A stretch of 64,000 nucleotides of DNA, taken from NCBI GenBank assembly GCA_033816765.1, contig CM066288.1, positions 4,588,001-4,652,000 of the forward strand, written 5' to 3'. The notes beneath the pieces were generated by a model that saw nothing but the letters and a program-made list of their open reading frames with translations, ran no database searches and had not been told where the DNA came from. This DNA comes from Nothopassalora personata (taxonomy: Eukaryota; Ascomycota; Dothideomycetes; Mycosphaerellales; Mycosphaerellaceae). Positions within the stretch are counted from its first letter, which is position 1, and each line of letters opens with the position of its first letter. Positions 32,300 to 42,000 of this stretch are shown in pieces. Position numbers and translations under genes: made by a program.

Positions 32300-35200
32300 C
32301 TAGTAGGCTGGCCGTTTTTTGGTCTTGTAGTATTCCTGGATCTTTTGCTGACAGTTTCGTAGGTTTTGTTTTGGTTCCCAGGTATTTTCTGATTCGTCGT
32401 ATCCTTTCCATTTCACAAGGTATCGCTGACCTTTCTTATCTAGGATTCTTTCGACTTCGAATTCGTTTTCTGCTTCCGGTTCGAAATGGAAGCTCTCCTG
32501 GCAGGGTGTTTCGGCGTCTGCGGGTTCCAACTTGGAGATATGGAAGACTGGGTGGATTTTTGCGTCAGGTGGTAGTCGTAGTCGATAGTTAACTGGTCCT
32601 ACGACTTTGTCGATTAAAAATGGTCCGACCTTGACGTGATCCAGTTTCTTGGTCTGTCTTCTTGTTCTCAAGTTTTTTGTGAGGAGATAGACCTTATCCC
32701 CCTCTTTTAGCAGAGGTGCCATTTTTCTCGTGTCCTGCCGTTGTTGAGACAGTTTTCGTTGTGCATCTTCGATCGCCTTGCGTGTTTCTTTGTGCACTTC
32801 CTTAAGAGTATCCGTCGTCACGATTGCTCTCTCGGCTTGTGGATGGGATCCAGGTGTTCCAAATAGGTTAGGATCTTTACCAAAGTTCGCATAAAATGGC
32901 GTCGTTGAAGTTGTCTCCGATTTGTGGTTGTTCAGTGCAATCTGCGCCATTGGCAGTAATGAAACCCAGTTGTCTTGTGCATAGTTGATGTAGTGTCGTA
33001 GGTATTGTTCCAGCGTTTGATTCATCCTTTCGGTTTGTCCGTCTGTCTCCGGATGATATGCTGTTGACAGCTTGTGTTTAATTCCGATCGTTCCCATAAG
33101 CGTCTTCCAGTAGTTTGATGTGAATAGCTTGTCTCTGTCCGTTATAAATGCTTGGGGGAATCCGTGGTATCGGATGAGTCTGTCCAGTACAAGGTATCCG
33201 AGCTGCTCTGCATTGTACGTTTCCGATGCAGGAATGAAGTGTGCGTATTTCGTAAGTCTATCAACCATGACTAGTATCATGTCGTATGGTTGTTTCGTAA
33301 CTTGATCCTTTGACGGTGGGAGTTTCGTAATAAAGTCCATTGTGACTTCGTCCCATGGTTTTGTCGGTGGTGTCCTGAACTGTAGGTGACCGTATTTTGC
33401 ATGTCTCGCAGTCTTGTTTCGTTGGCAGTGTACGCATTGTTTAATATAGCGTGACACCTTAAGTCTCATCTGTGGGAATGAGAAACTGCGTTGTATTAGG
33501 TCCATTATTTTTGAAGTTCCGGGGTGTCCGTAATTTGGTCCGTCGTGATGTTGTCGTATGCATTCTTCTTCTCGATCCTTAGGTACTTGGTATTTTCCTT
33601 GCGATATAGGGAATTGTTCGTCCCTGTCGCCTAGTATCCGTACGATGTTATTGAATTCTCTTGTGTTGGCACTAAGACTTCCGTCGGGGTTTGTCTTTAA
33701 TATCTTATGTTGCACTGGTTCTTTTCCTTCCATGTAGTCGCTTCTTCGGCTCAGCGCGTCGGCGCGGCCATTCTCTCGTCCTGGAGTATATTTAATTTCG
33801 AACTTATACTGTCCCAGCAGCTCCGACCAGCGGGCTTGCCTTCGAGTAAGTTCTTTCGTCGTCGTAAAGTACGTAAGATTCTTGTGGTCAGAAAGAATCG
33901 TTAACTTCGGTGGGCCCTCGACATATACTCTCCAATGTTGCATAGCAGCAACAATGGCTAGAAGCTCTTTATCATGGATGTCGTAGTTCTGTTCCGCTGT
34001 GGTCATTTTCCGGGAGTAATAGGCTACTGGGTGTCTCTGCCCATCGTGTGTCTGTGTTAGACATGCGCCTATTGCCATATCAGACGCATCGGTCTCGATG
34101 TGGACTTCCTTGCTACCATCGAATAGTCGAAGCGTAGGGGCTGAAGCGCATTGTTCCTTGAGTTTCTTAAATGCTTCAATCTGTTCCTTTCCCCATTTCC
34201 AAGTGACGTCCTTTCTTGTAAGCATCGTCATTGGTGCTGCTATTTTTGCGTAATCCTTGATGAATTTCCGGTTGTAGTTCGCTAGTCCAAGGAATGATTG
34301 TACGTCCTTGACTGTTTTTGGTTCTGGCCACTCTCTAATTGACTGTGTCTTCGCAGGGTCGATCGTTATCCCTGTAGTGCTGATGATGAAGCCTAAGAAT
34401 TTGACTTCTTTCTTATGGAATTCGCATTTCTCGGGTGCCGTCTTAAATCCTGATTGCGTGAGTCGTTCGAAGACGTCCTGGACTTGTTTTATGTGTTCCT
34501 GTAGGGATCCTTTTGTGTAGACTAGTATGTCGTCCATGTAGGCGATAACGCATACGTCGAGTAGGTCTCTAAGTGTTTCGTTAACAAGGTTCTGGCAGGA
34601 TGCGGGTGCGTTGGTCAATCCCATTGGCATAACCAAGAATTCGTAAAGTCCGTATCTTGTCCTGAAAGCGGTCTTCCATTCTTCTCCTTCCGCCATTCGT
34701 ATAGCGTAGAAGGCATCTCGTAGGTCAATCTTCGTGTACCAGTCTGATCCGGTTAATCTGTCTTGTGCTTCTTCGATGTTGGGTAGCGGGTATCGGTTCT
34801 TGATCGTGATCTCGTTTAACTTCCTGTAGTCTTGTACGAGTCGTAACTTCCCGTTTGCTTTTGGAACGAACATGCATGGAGTTCCTGCACTTGAGGTGGA
34901 TCTTCTTATCCATCCTTTGGCTAGCTTCTCCTTCAGCCATTCTCGTAGGGTCTGTAGCTCTTTCTCAGACATTTGATATAGGGGTCCCCATGGAGGCTCT
35001 TTCCCTGGCTGAATGTTGATCTTATGATCCCATGGGCGGTGCTTAGGTAAGGCGGTTTTGCCTCTCTCCTCTTCAAAGAGTCGCGACCACTTGCGATACT
35101 CCTTGGGAATACTCAACTCTGAGATGTTAGTATTCTTCGATGGTGCGTTACTTCCATCACTTCCAGTGACTTCGTGACCCGGCGGCCCCACGCCAGTGTC

Positions 35201-35725
35201 TGTCCCGGTCGAAGGTGGTTCTTCTGTCCTTCTGTTCGGCGCAAGCTGTATCTCGTTTAGCTGTTTCCTTGCCTCATCTGCCAGTGAACGCTGCCACTGC
35301 GCAGGCTGAATGTCGACAACGCAATCGCATTCCCTAAATGTGAGTACTCCTCTTCTCCAGTCGATTACTGGATTGTGCTTTCTCAACCAAGGCATACCTA
35401 ATACTATGTCATGACTGGCCATATCAGTGACATCCAAGGTAATATTCTCGTGGTGCTGTTGGATAGCCAGTGGCAATGGTATCGTCTCCCATTCCACGCT
35501 AGGTAACGATAATCCGTTTACCGCGATCAACTCGTAACCCCATTTCTTCTTTAGGGTAGCTAACCCGTTTCTTCTTGTGAAAGACTCGGAGATAAAATTC
35601 CCCGCTGCTCCTGAGTCGATCATGACACTGGTCTTGTGTCCGTTGACGATCGCTTGTGTCTGGAAAACTGTGTTTGATGTCGATGCGTGAGCCTGAGTAT
35701 TGCATAACTCCCTCCGGTCGCTCAT
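32300..35725 (-). CDS. pol: Gypsy Pol polyprotein, unit 1
   Basis: Intact 1141 aa frame from ATG 35725. Order: aspartic protease with DSGAAGNFIS (~37-46); reverse transcriptase with KIDLRDAFYAIR and catalytic YMDDILVYT; RNase H with ETDASDMAIGACL and DHKNLTYF; integrase with an HHCC zinc finger (HHDGPNYGH, CVHCQRNK) and a DDE core (MDFITKLPPS, ITDRDKLF, AYHPETDGQTERMNQ); a GPY/F module (KVGPFLIDKVVGPVNYRL); and a C-terminal chromodomain (FEVERILDKKGQRYLVKWKGY). Chromodomains steer integration to modified histones. Both the frame upstream and the ORF X frame are closed, so expression needs reinitiation or a shift. The last codons overlap the tRNA-like transcript's terminator on the other strand. 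Confidence 0.97.
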   Translation of the reverse strand: MSDRRELCNTQAHASTSNTVFQTQAIVNGHKTSVMIDSGAAGNFISESFTRRNGLATLKKKWGYELIAVNGLSLPSVEWETIPLPLAIQQHHENITLDVTDMASHDIVLGMPWLRKHNPVIDWRRGVLTFRECDCVVDIQPAQWQRSLADEARKQLNEIQLAPNRRTEEPPSTGTDTGVGPPGHEVTGSDGSNAPSKNTNISELSIPKEYRKWSRLFEEERGKTALPKHRPWDHKINIQPGKEPPWGPLYQMSEKELQTLREWLKEKLAKGWIRRSTSSAGTPCMFVPKANGKLRLVQDYRKLNEITIKNRYPLPNIEEAQDRLTGSDWYTKIDLRDAFYAIRMAEGEEWKTAFRTRYGLYEFLVMPMGLTNAPASCQNLVNETLRDLLDVCVIAYMDDILVYTKGSLQEHIKQVQDVFERLTQSGFKTAPEKCEFHKKEVKFLGFIISTTGITIDPAKTQSIREWPEPKTVKDVQSFLGLANYNRKFIKDYAKIAAPMTMLTRKDVTWKWGKEQIEAFKKLKEQCASAPTLRLFDGSKEVHIETDASDMAIGACLTQTHDGQRHPVAYYSRKMTTAEQNYDIHDKELLAIVAAMQHWRVYVEGPPKLTILSDHKNLTYFTTTKELTRRQARWSELLGQYKFEIKYTPGRENGRADALSRRSDYMEGKEPVQHKILKTNPDGSLSANTREFNNIVRILGDRDEQFPISQGKYQVPKDREEECIRQHHDGPNYGHPGTSKIMDLIQRSFSFPQMRLKVSRYIKQCVHCQRNKTARHAKYGHLQFRTPPTKPWDEVTMDFITKLPPSKDQVTKQPYDMILVMVDRLTKYAHFIPASETYNAEQLGYLVLDRLIRYHGFPQAFITDRDKLFTSNYWKTLMGTIGIKHKLSTAYHPETDGQTERMNQTLEQYLRHYINYAQDNWVSLLPMAQIALNNHKSETTSTTPFYANFGKDPNLFGTPGSHPQAERAIVTTDTLKEVHKETRKAIEDAQRKLSQQRQDTRKMAPLLKEGDKVYLLTKNLRTRRQTKKLDHVKVGPFLIDKVVGPVNYRLRLPPDAKIHPVFHISKLEPADAETPCQESFHFEPEAENEFEVERILDKKGQRYLVKWKGYDESENTWEPKQNLRNCQQKIQEYYKTKKRPAY

Positions 35726-35792
35726 TCCTGGGGAGCTGATCCTTTTCCCGAATGGTATGTGGTTCGCTGTGCTTCGTGCCTAGAGGCTTCGG

Positions 35793-36743
35793 CTAGAACC
35801 TGTAGCCCGCCTGTGTCCACACCTGTAGTCTGTTGCGTTCCTGGATCTTCTGCGTTTCTGAGTAGAGTGCGCGTGCGTGTTGCACTATGTTGCGTAATTC
35901 ATTCGATACGAATGTTCCTGACGGTGTTTGGTACCCGGTACCTGTTATTCGGCTTCCTATAGGTGGTCGTTCTGTAATGGCGGTTGCTAGGTTTTCGGTT
36001 GTTTCCATGAGTGGGTATCCCCAGGCCATGCCTCGTAGGGTGTCAAGTGTCTTGTCAAACTCAATGGAATGTAGCCTCCTTCGTCCACCTATCTTAGGTA
36101 GGAATTCCTCGTGCCTTCTTTGTAGGTAGATGATCATGTCGTATAGTCTCTTGGGTGCATCTACCGTGAAGGTAAGTTGTTCGTTGTCGTCGTCAGTGTC
36201 GCTCTCTTCTCCTTCGGAGGAATCTTCTTCGCTTGATTCTTCCGGATCCTGTTCTTCCTCGATGGTATCTAGCCCGGTGGTTTCTTGACTTTCTTCCTGT
36301 GGTTCTGGTGACCATGATCCGTTCCATCCTGGGTCCTGATTTTCTTTATCGCTTCCATCTTCGTTGAAGTAGGATTCATCGATGTCCACTTCTCTGAGCG
36401 TGGCGTCTTGCCTATGCGTCGCTCCCAGGGTTCCTCGTGGTTGCTGAGGCCAATACCCTGCGCCTGACTTCGCGGCGTAGTGGATTTGACACGAGTCTTG
36501 GTAACAGAATCGCCAATGAAGGCTTCCATGACCATTTCGAGACTCAGGTTCGGTCTCGTAGTCGACTCTTCGTGTCATCATGTTGAACTGTCGTGGTTGG
36601 TTCTTCGCATCAAATGGAATGACCACCATTTGCTGCCCATGGTATCCTCCTCGTCCTTCTAAGGGGTCCAGGAGAGGCGTCGTGCTTCTGTTGCTAGCTC
36701 TCTCCCACTCTCCGAGTATAGTCGGTATCTCCCCGAGATCCAA
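35793..36743 (-). CDS. Extra ORF X between gag and pol, unit 1
   Basis: 316 codons open from 36743, but the first codon there is TTG and the first ATG is at 36632. It overlaps the end of gag by ~50 nt in the +1 frame, so it may be made by +1 frameshifting, as Ty3 does for pol. It has basic/aromatic residues first (WRFCYQDSCQIHYAAKSG). An extremely acidic stretch follows (EESSEEDSSEGEESDTDDD), then a helical domain (LYDMIIYLQRRHEEFLPKIGG to LRNIVQHARALYSETQKIQ). No protease, RT or known Gag motif is seen. The mutated copies keep the same ORF in the same place, so it is ancestral. It might be a Gag C-terminal extension or a separate factor. Confidence 0.7.
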   Translation of the reverse strand: MDLGEIPTILGEWERASNRSTTPLLDPLEGRGGYHGQQMVVIPFDAKNQPRQFNMMTRRVDYETEPESRNGHGSLHWRFCYQDSCQIHYAAKSGAGYWPQQPRGTLGATHRQDATLREVDIDESYFNEDGSDKENQDPGWNGSWSPEPQEESQETTGLDTIEEEQDPEESSEEDSSEGEESDTDDDNEQLTFTVDAPKRLYDMIIYLQRRHEEFLPKIGGRRRLHSIEFDKTLDTLRGMAWGYPLMETTENLATAITERPPIGSRITGTGYQTPSGTFVSNELRNIVQHARALYSETQKIQERNRLQVWTQAGYRF

Positions 36744-37740
36744 CGCTGCTCTCAGATTTACTAGTTCGGGGTTGCATCATATTGAACTGCTCGCGGCGCA
36801 CCATATTTTTACCGCGGCAATCCCGCGCCATGTGGCCTTCCTTGCCACAGGCATAGCATGTGAGTTTTCCTTTTCCTTTAAAGGGCTTTCCGTGGCCCCT
36901 ACTCTTAACGATCCTCCGTCCTCGTTGGGTAACGTCCAGTTCCATTGGCTGTGGTCCATAGTAGGGTTAGCTTTGTCGTGAGAATTCTCCCTTCGCAACG
37001 TATCCTCCTAAGGGTCTGCGATCCGGAGCGTATCCTGCTATTCCTCCTACTTTGGAGTCGTATTTCTTCTCCTGGTGTCGTTCCCAGAGCTGGTCATCGA
37101 TATTGATCGACGCCTTCATTAGCTCTTCGAGGTTGGTGATCCGTCCCCCGTGTCTTATCAACTCGTCCTTGACGGAGTCCTTAAGTCCACGTCGGAACAT
37201 AGTCATCAACGCCGTCTGGTCCCATCCGGTGATTTGTCCGTATTCTTCGAATTTGGCGGCATACTCTGAAGTAGACGTCTTCTGCTTTAGGTGTTGAATA
37301 ATTCGTATGGCCTGTTGGACTTCGTTCGAGGTTCCAAAGATTGACTTCATCTTCTCTTTGAAAAGGGTGTAGCTCCTGAACATTCCAGTGGGGTCTAATC
37401 GTCCCATACCTTCAAGGTATTCCTTAAGGTAAGGTTTGATCCAGTTCTGCGCACTTCCGCGAAGGTACGTGATGGCGAAGATAGTCCTTTTATCGGCATC
37501 GACTGGGTTGAACATGAGGTACATATCCATCTGATTGATCCAGTCGTCGAACTTGGCTCTGTCTCCGTGGAAGAGGTCTGGCTTAGCAGCCTTAACGTCG
37601 TTCTTCCTTGGGGTAGGCTCGTCATCGTCATCAGACTCATCGTCCTTCGTGGTGGTAGTCTGTTGTGGTGGCGCACGGCGGATGCTTCCTGCTTCGCTGG
37701 GGGCGGGTGTTCCCCTACCAGCTGCTTGAGTAGCGCTCAT
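36694..37740 (-). CDS. gag: Gypsy Gag with CCHC knuckle, broken by one in-frame TAA, unit 1
   Basis: ATG 37740 is only 17 nt after the 5' LTR. The first 257 codons hold the capsid-type helical region (FDDWINQMDMYLMFNP; AITYLRGSAQNWIKPYL; STSEYAAKFEEYGQITGW; MTMFRRGLKDSVKDELI). TAA at 36967-36969 then interrupts. The same frame continues with PYYGPQPMELDV, a basic patch and the zinc knuckle CYACGKEGHMARDC, ending at 36694. The mutated copy near 49490 has CAG instead of TAA, so the original read through here. Two RIP-type transitions (CAG to TAA) would explain the break. Unless the stop is suppressed, Gag from these copies lacks its nucleocapsid part. Confidence 0.85.
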
Positions 37741-37747
37741 CCTGAGG

Positions 37748-37755
37748 GCGTTCAA
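37748..37755 (-). promoter_or_regulatory. Self-primer binding site, unit 1
   Basis: Two nt after the 5' LTR the - strand reads TTGAACGC. Its exact complement GCGTTCAA occurs in the LTR at 37914-37907, ~35 nt downstream of the TATA box, i.e. at the expected RNA start. No match to a tRNA 3' end (TGG..) follows the LTR. This is the geometry of Tf1, where the RNA 5' end primes its own reverse transcription. Unit 2: 44473-44480. Confidence 0.6.
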
Positions 37756-37757
37756 AG

Positions 37758-38192
37758 TGTTATTGTCTCGTTCCAGGGCTAGTCTCAAAAGAGAGATAAG
37801 TCAAGTCACGTGGCGGTATTATTCTTTGGAGAGGCTGAAGCAAGCTGAGCGAAGATGAATGATAGGAATAAGAGTTGTATTCCAATCAGTGAGATAGTAA
37901 CATGAGTTGAACGCATCAGAACCATAAGGGTTTCTAGCGTTCCTAAATACAAAGGAGGTTCGTATGCCATCCGGTGTTAGATGTCCGTCTGTCCACTCGA
38001 CCGGTCGTCTGGTCGTGTGGTCGTGTACGTCCATACGCTACTTCTGCGGTCGTGTTCGACCATGCACTAAGCGCGCGCTCGTGCACGTGACCCGGACGTG
38101 GGGTCCCTTTCTCTTCCTAGCGATTGGTTCGTGTCTTCTGATTCTTCCTCCCCATGCCACGTCCTGCACCGTCCTTCATCCGAACCGTAACA
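37758..38192 (-). repeat. Gypsy LTR 2 (shared middle LTR)
   Basis: Serves as 5' LTR of unit 1 and 3' LTR of unit 2, and is the same length as LTRs 1 and 3 with no differences noted by eye. Its promoter for unit 1 has TTTGTATTTA at 37953-37944 and a likely RNA start near 37916. Confidence 0.95.
37907..37953 (-). promoter_or_regulatory. LTR core promoter: TATA box and likely transcript start
   Basis: The - strand has TTTGTATTTA (37953-37944), and GATGCGTTCAA about 33-35 nt downstream. The segment is shared by all three LTR types in the window, while everything upstream differs. The RNA 5' end inferred here is the one that can pair with the primer-binding site. Equivalent for unit 2: 44632-44678. 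Confidence 0.6.
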
Positions 38193-38261
38193 CCATCCCC
38201 CTTCCTGCTGAAACTCGTCCTCGAGTTTTCTTTCTTCTCCTGTGAGTTCCCATCTTTTACC

Positions 38262-38861
38262 ATGAGCGGCGAGCGGCTAACACGTCAGGAGCGCCGCGAA
38301 CGTTAAGCACTAGGCATCGAAGCCGAGGGCCGCGAGATGCCATCCCCATGTTCTGGTTGTCGAAAGGCCAGAGTGCCTGAAGGAAAGAAGAGTCCTCGTT
38401 GTGTGGTGGATGTGCGCTTTGGGTGTTGTTCGGAGTGCGTTCGCAAGGGTGTCAAATGTGACGTGACTGTCACGTGGACTGAGTGGGAGCGGCTTCGCAA
38501 CCAGCGTCGAAAGCTGAAGCGAGAGCTTGATGAGGCTGAAGAGAAGGTGACAGAGGCGATGTCAAAGGTGCATCGTCTTAGGAAACAACTGCGCGTTGCT
38601 GAGGACAGGGAGGAAAAGGCGATAGCGAAGGATTTCGAGGATCTTCGCAGTTTGCCGAGCGTGGGTGTCGATGCCTTTTCCGCGCCTTCGTCCTGTCTTC
38701 TCGTTCCTGAAGGAAGCCCCGAAGAGCTAGAGGGGGTTTTCCAGATGTCGATTCCTTCCTGGGAGGACCTTTCGATGATTCCGGATGATGCCCTCTGGTC
38801 ATATCCGACCCTTGAGGACGCCGCAGCAGCTTCTTCGAGCGCTGGTCCTTCTGGTGGATAG
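38262..38861 (+). CDS. Antisense Cys-rich coiled-coil protein, unit 2
   Basis: Same as the gene at 31537-32136, shifted by 6725: first ATG 38262, TAA at 38304-38306, intact 174 aa from ATG 38337. The shared stop shows it predates the tandem duplication. Confidence 0.75.
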
Positions 38862-38921
38862 GTGTTTGATTTCTCATAGGAGATATGTTCGTGTAAGTTC
38901 TCCGTTTCCCTTATTAAACCT

Positions 38922-38995
38922 GGTCATGTAGCTCAGTGGTAGAGCGCAAGCTGTCTACACTCTTGAGGTCGTAGGTTCGATTCCTACTCTGGCTG
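38922..38995 (+). ncRNA. tRNA(Lys)-like Pol III element, unit 2
   Basis: Identical to 32197-32270, with the same downstream hairpin (38999-39036) and T6 (39040-39045). Confidence 0.7.
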
Positions 38996-39024
38996 CTTCC
39001 AGCCGACTGGTCGCCAATCGGTGA

Positions 39025-42000
39025 CTAGTAGGCTGGCCGTTTTTTGGTCTTGTAGTATTCCTGGATCTTTTGCTGACAGTTTCGTAGGTTTTGTTTTGGT
39101 TCCCAGGTATTTTCTGATTCGTCGTATCCTTTCCATTTCACAAGGTATCGCTGACCTTTCTTATCTAGGATTCTTTCGACTTCGAATTCGTTTTCTGCTT
39201 CCGGTTCGAAATGGAAGCTCTCCTGGCAGGGTGTTTCGGCGTCTGCGGGTTCCAACTTGGAGATATGGAAGACTGGGTGGATTTTTGCGTCAGGTGGTAG
39301 TCGTAGTCGATAGTTAACTGGTCCTACGACTTTGTCGATTAAAAATGGTCCGACCTTGACGTGATCCAGTTTCTTGGTCTGTCTTCTTGTTCTCAAGTTT
39401 TTTGTGAGGAGATAGACCTTATCCCCCTCTTTTAGCAGAGGTGCCATTTTTCTCGTGTCCTGCCGTTGTTGAGACAGTTTTCGTTGTGCATCTTCGATCG
39501 CCTTGCGTGTTTCTTTGTGCACTTCCTTAAGAGTATCCGTCGTCACGATTGCTCTCTCGGCTTGTGGATGGGATCCAGGTGTTCCAAATAGGTTAGGATC
39601 TTTACCAAAGTTCGCATAAAATGGCGTCGTTGAAGTTGTCTCCGATTTGTGGTTGTTCAGTGCAATCTGCGCCATTGGCAGTAATGAAACCCAGTTGTCT
39701 TGTGCATAGTTGATGTAGTGTCGTAGGTATTGTTCCAGCGTTTGATTCATCCTTTCGGTTTGTCCGTCTGTCTCCGGATGATATGCTGTTGACAGCTTGT
39801 GTTTAATTCCGATCGTTCCCATAAGCGTCTTCCAGTAGTTTGATGTGAATAGCTTGTCTCTGTCCGTTATAAATGCTTGGGGGAATCCGTGGTATCGGAT
39901 GAGTCTGTCCAGTACAAGGTATCCGAGCTGCTCTGCATTGTACGTTTCCGATGCAGGAATGAAGTGTGCGTATTTCGTAAGTCTATCAACCATGACTAGT
40001 ATCATGTCGTATGGTTGTTTCGTAACTTGATCCTTTGACGGTGGGAGTTTCGTAATAAAGTCCATTGTGACTTCGTCCCATGGTTTTGTCGGTGGTGTCC
40101 TGAACTGTAGGTGACCGTATTTTGCATGTCTCGCAGTCTTGTTTCGTTGGCAGTGTACGCATTGTTTAATATAGCGTGACACCTTAAGTCTCATCTGTGG
40201 GAATGAGAAACTGCGTTGTATTAGGTCCATTATTTTTGAAGTTCCGGGGTGTCCGTAATTTGGTCCGTCGTGATGTTGTCGTATGCATTCTTCTTCTCGA
40301 TCCTTAGGTACTTGGTATTTTCCTTGCGATATAGGGAATTGTTCGTCCCTGTCGCCTAGTATCCGTACGATGTTATTGAATTCTCTTGTGTTGGCACTAA
40401 GACTTCCGTCGGGGTTTGTCTTTAATATCTTATGTTGCACTGGTTCTTTTCCTTCCATGTAGTCGCTTCTTCGGCTCAGCGCGTCGGCGCGGCCATTCTC
40501 TCGTCCTGGAGTATATTTAATTTCGAACTTATACTGTCCCAGCAGCTCCGACCAGCGGGCTTGCCTTCGAGTAAGTTCTTTCGTCGTCGTAAAGTACGTA
40601 AGATTCTTGTGGTCAGAAAGAATCGTTAACTTCGGTGGGCCCTCGACATATACTCTCCAATGTTGCATAGCAGCAACAATGGCTAGAAGCTCTTTATCAT
40701 GGATGTCGTAGTTCTGTTCCGCTGTGGTCATTTTCCGGGAGTAATAGGCTACTGGGTGTCTCTGCCCATCGTGTGTCTGTGTTAGACATGCGCCTATTGC
40801 CATATCAGACGCATCGGTCTCGATGTGGACTTCCTTGCTACCATCGAATAGTCGAAGCGTAGGGGCTGAAGCGCATTGTTCCTTGAGTTTCTTAAATGCT
40901 TCAATCTGTTCCTTTCCCCATTTCCAAGTGACGTCCTTTCTTGTAAGCATCGTCATTGGTGCTGCTATTTTTGCGTAATCCTTGATGAATTTCCGGTTGT
41001 AGTTCGCTAGTCCAAGGAATGATTGTACGTCCTTGACTGTTTTTGGTTCTGGCCACTCTCTAATTGACTGTGTCTTCGCAGGGTCGATCGTTATCCCTGT
41101 AGTGCTGATGATGAAGCCTAAGAATTTGACTTCTTTCTTATGGAATTCGCATTTCTCGGGTGCCGTCTTAAATCCTGATTGCGTGAGTCGTTCGAAGACG
41201 TCCTGGACTTGTTTTATGTGTTCCTGTAGGGATCCTTTTGTGTAGACTAGTATGTCGTCCATGTAGGCGATAACGCATACGTCGAGTAGGTCTCTAAGTG
41301 TTTCGTTAACAAGGTTCTGGCAGGATGCGGGTGCGTTGGTCAATCCCATTGGCATAACCAAGAATTCGTAAAGTCCGTATCTTGTCCTGAAAGCGGTCTT
41401 CCATTCTTCTCCTTCCGCCATTCGTATAGCGTAGAAGGCATCTCGTAGGTCAATCTTCGTGTACCAGTCTGATCCGGTTAATCTGTCTTGTGCTTCTTCG
41501 ATGTTGGGTAGCGGGTATCGGTTCTTGATCGTGATCTCGTTTAACTTCCTGTAGTCTTGTACGAGTCGTAACTTCCCGTTTGCTTTTGGAACGAACATGC
41601 ATGGAGTTCCTGCACTTGAGGTGGATCTTCTTATCCATCCTTTGGCTAGCTTCTCCTTCAGCCATTCTCGTAGGGTCTGTAGCTCTTTCTCAGACATTTG
41701 ATATAGGGGTCCCCATGGAGGCTCTTTCCCTGGCTGAATGTTGATCTTATGATCCCATGGGCGGTGCTTAGGTAAGGCGGTTTTGCCTCTCTCCTCTTCA
41801 AAGAGTCGCGACCACTTGCGATACTCCTTGGGAATACTCAACTCTGAGATGTTAGTATTCTTCGATGGTGCGTTACTTCCATCACTTCCAGTGACTTCGT
41901 GACCCGGCGGCCCCACGCCAGTGTCTGTCCCGGTCGAAGGTGGTTCTTCTGTCCTTCTGTTCGGCGCAAGCTGTATCTCGTTTAGCTGTTTCCTTGCCTC

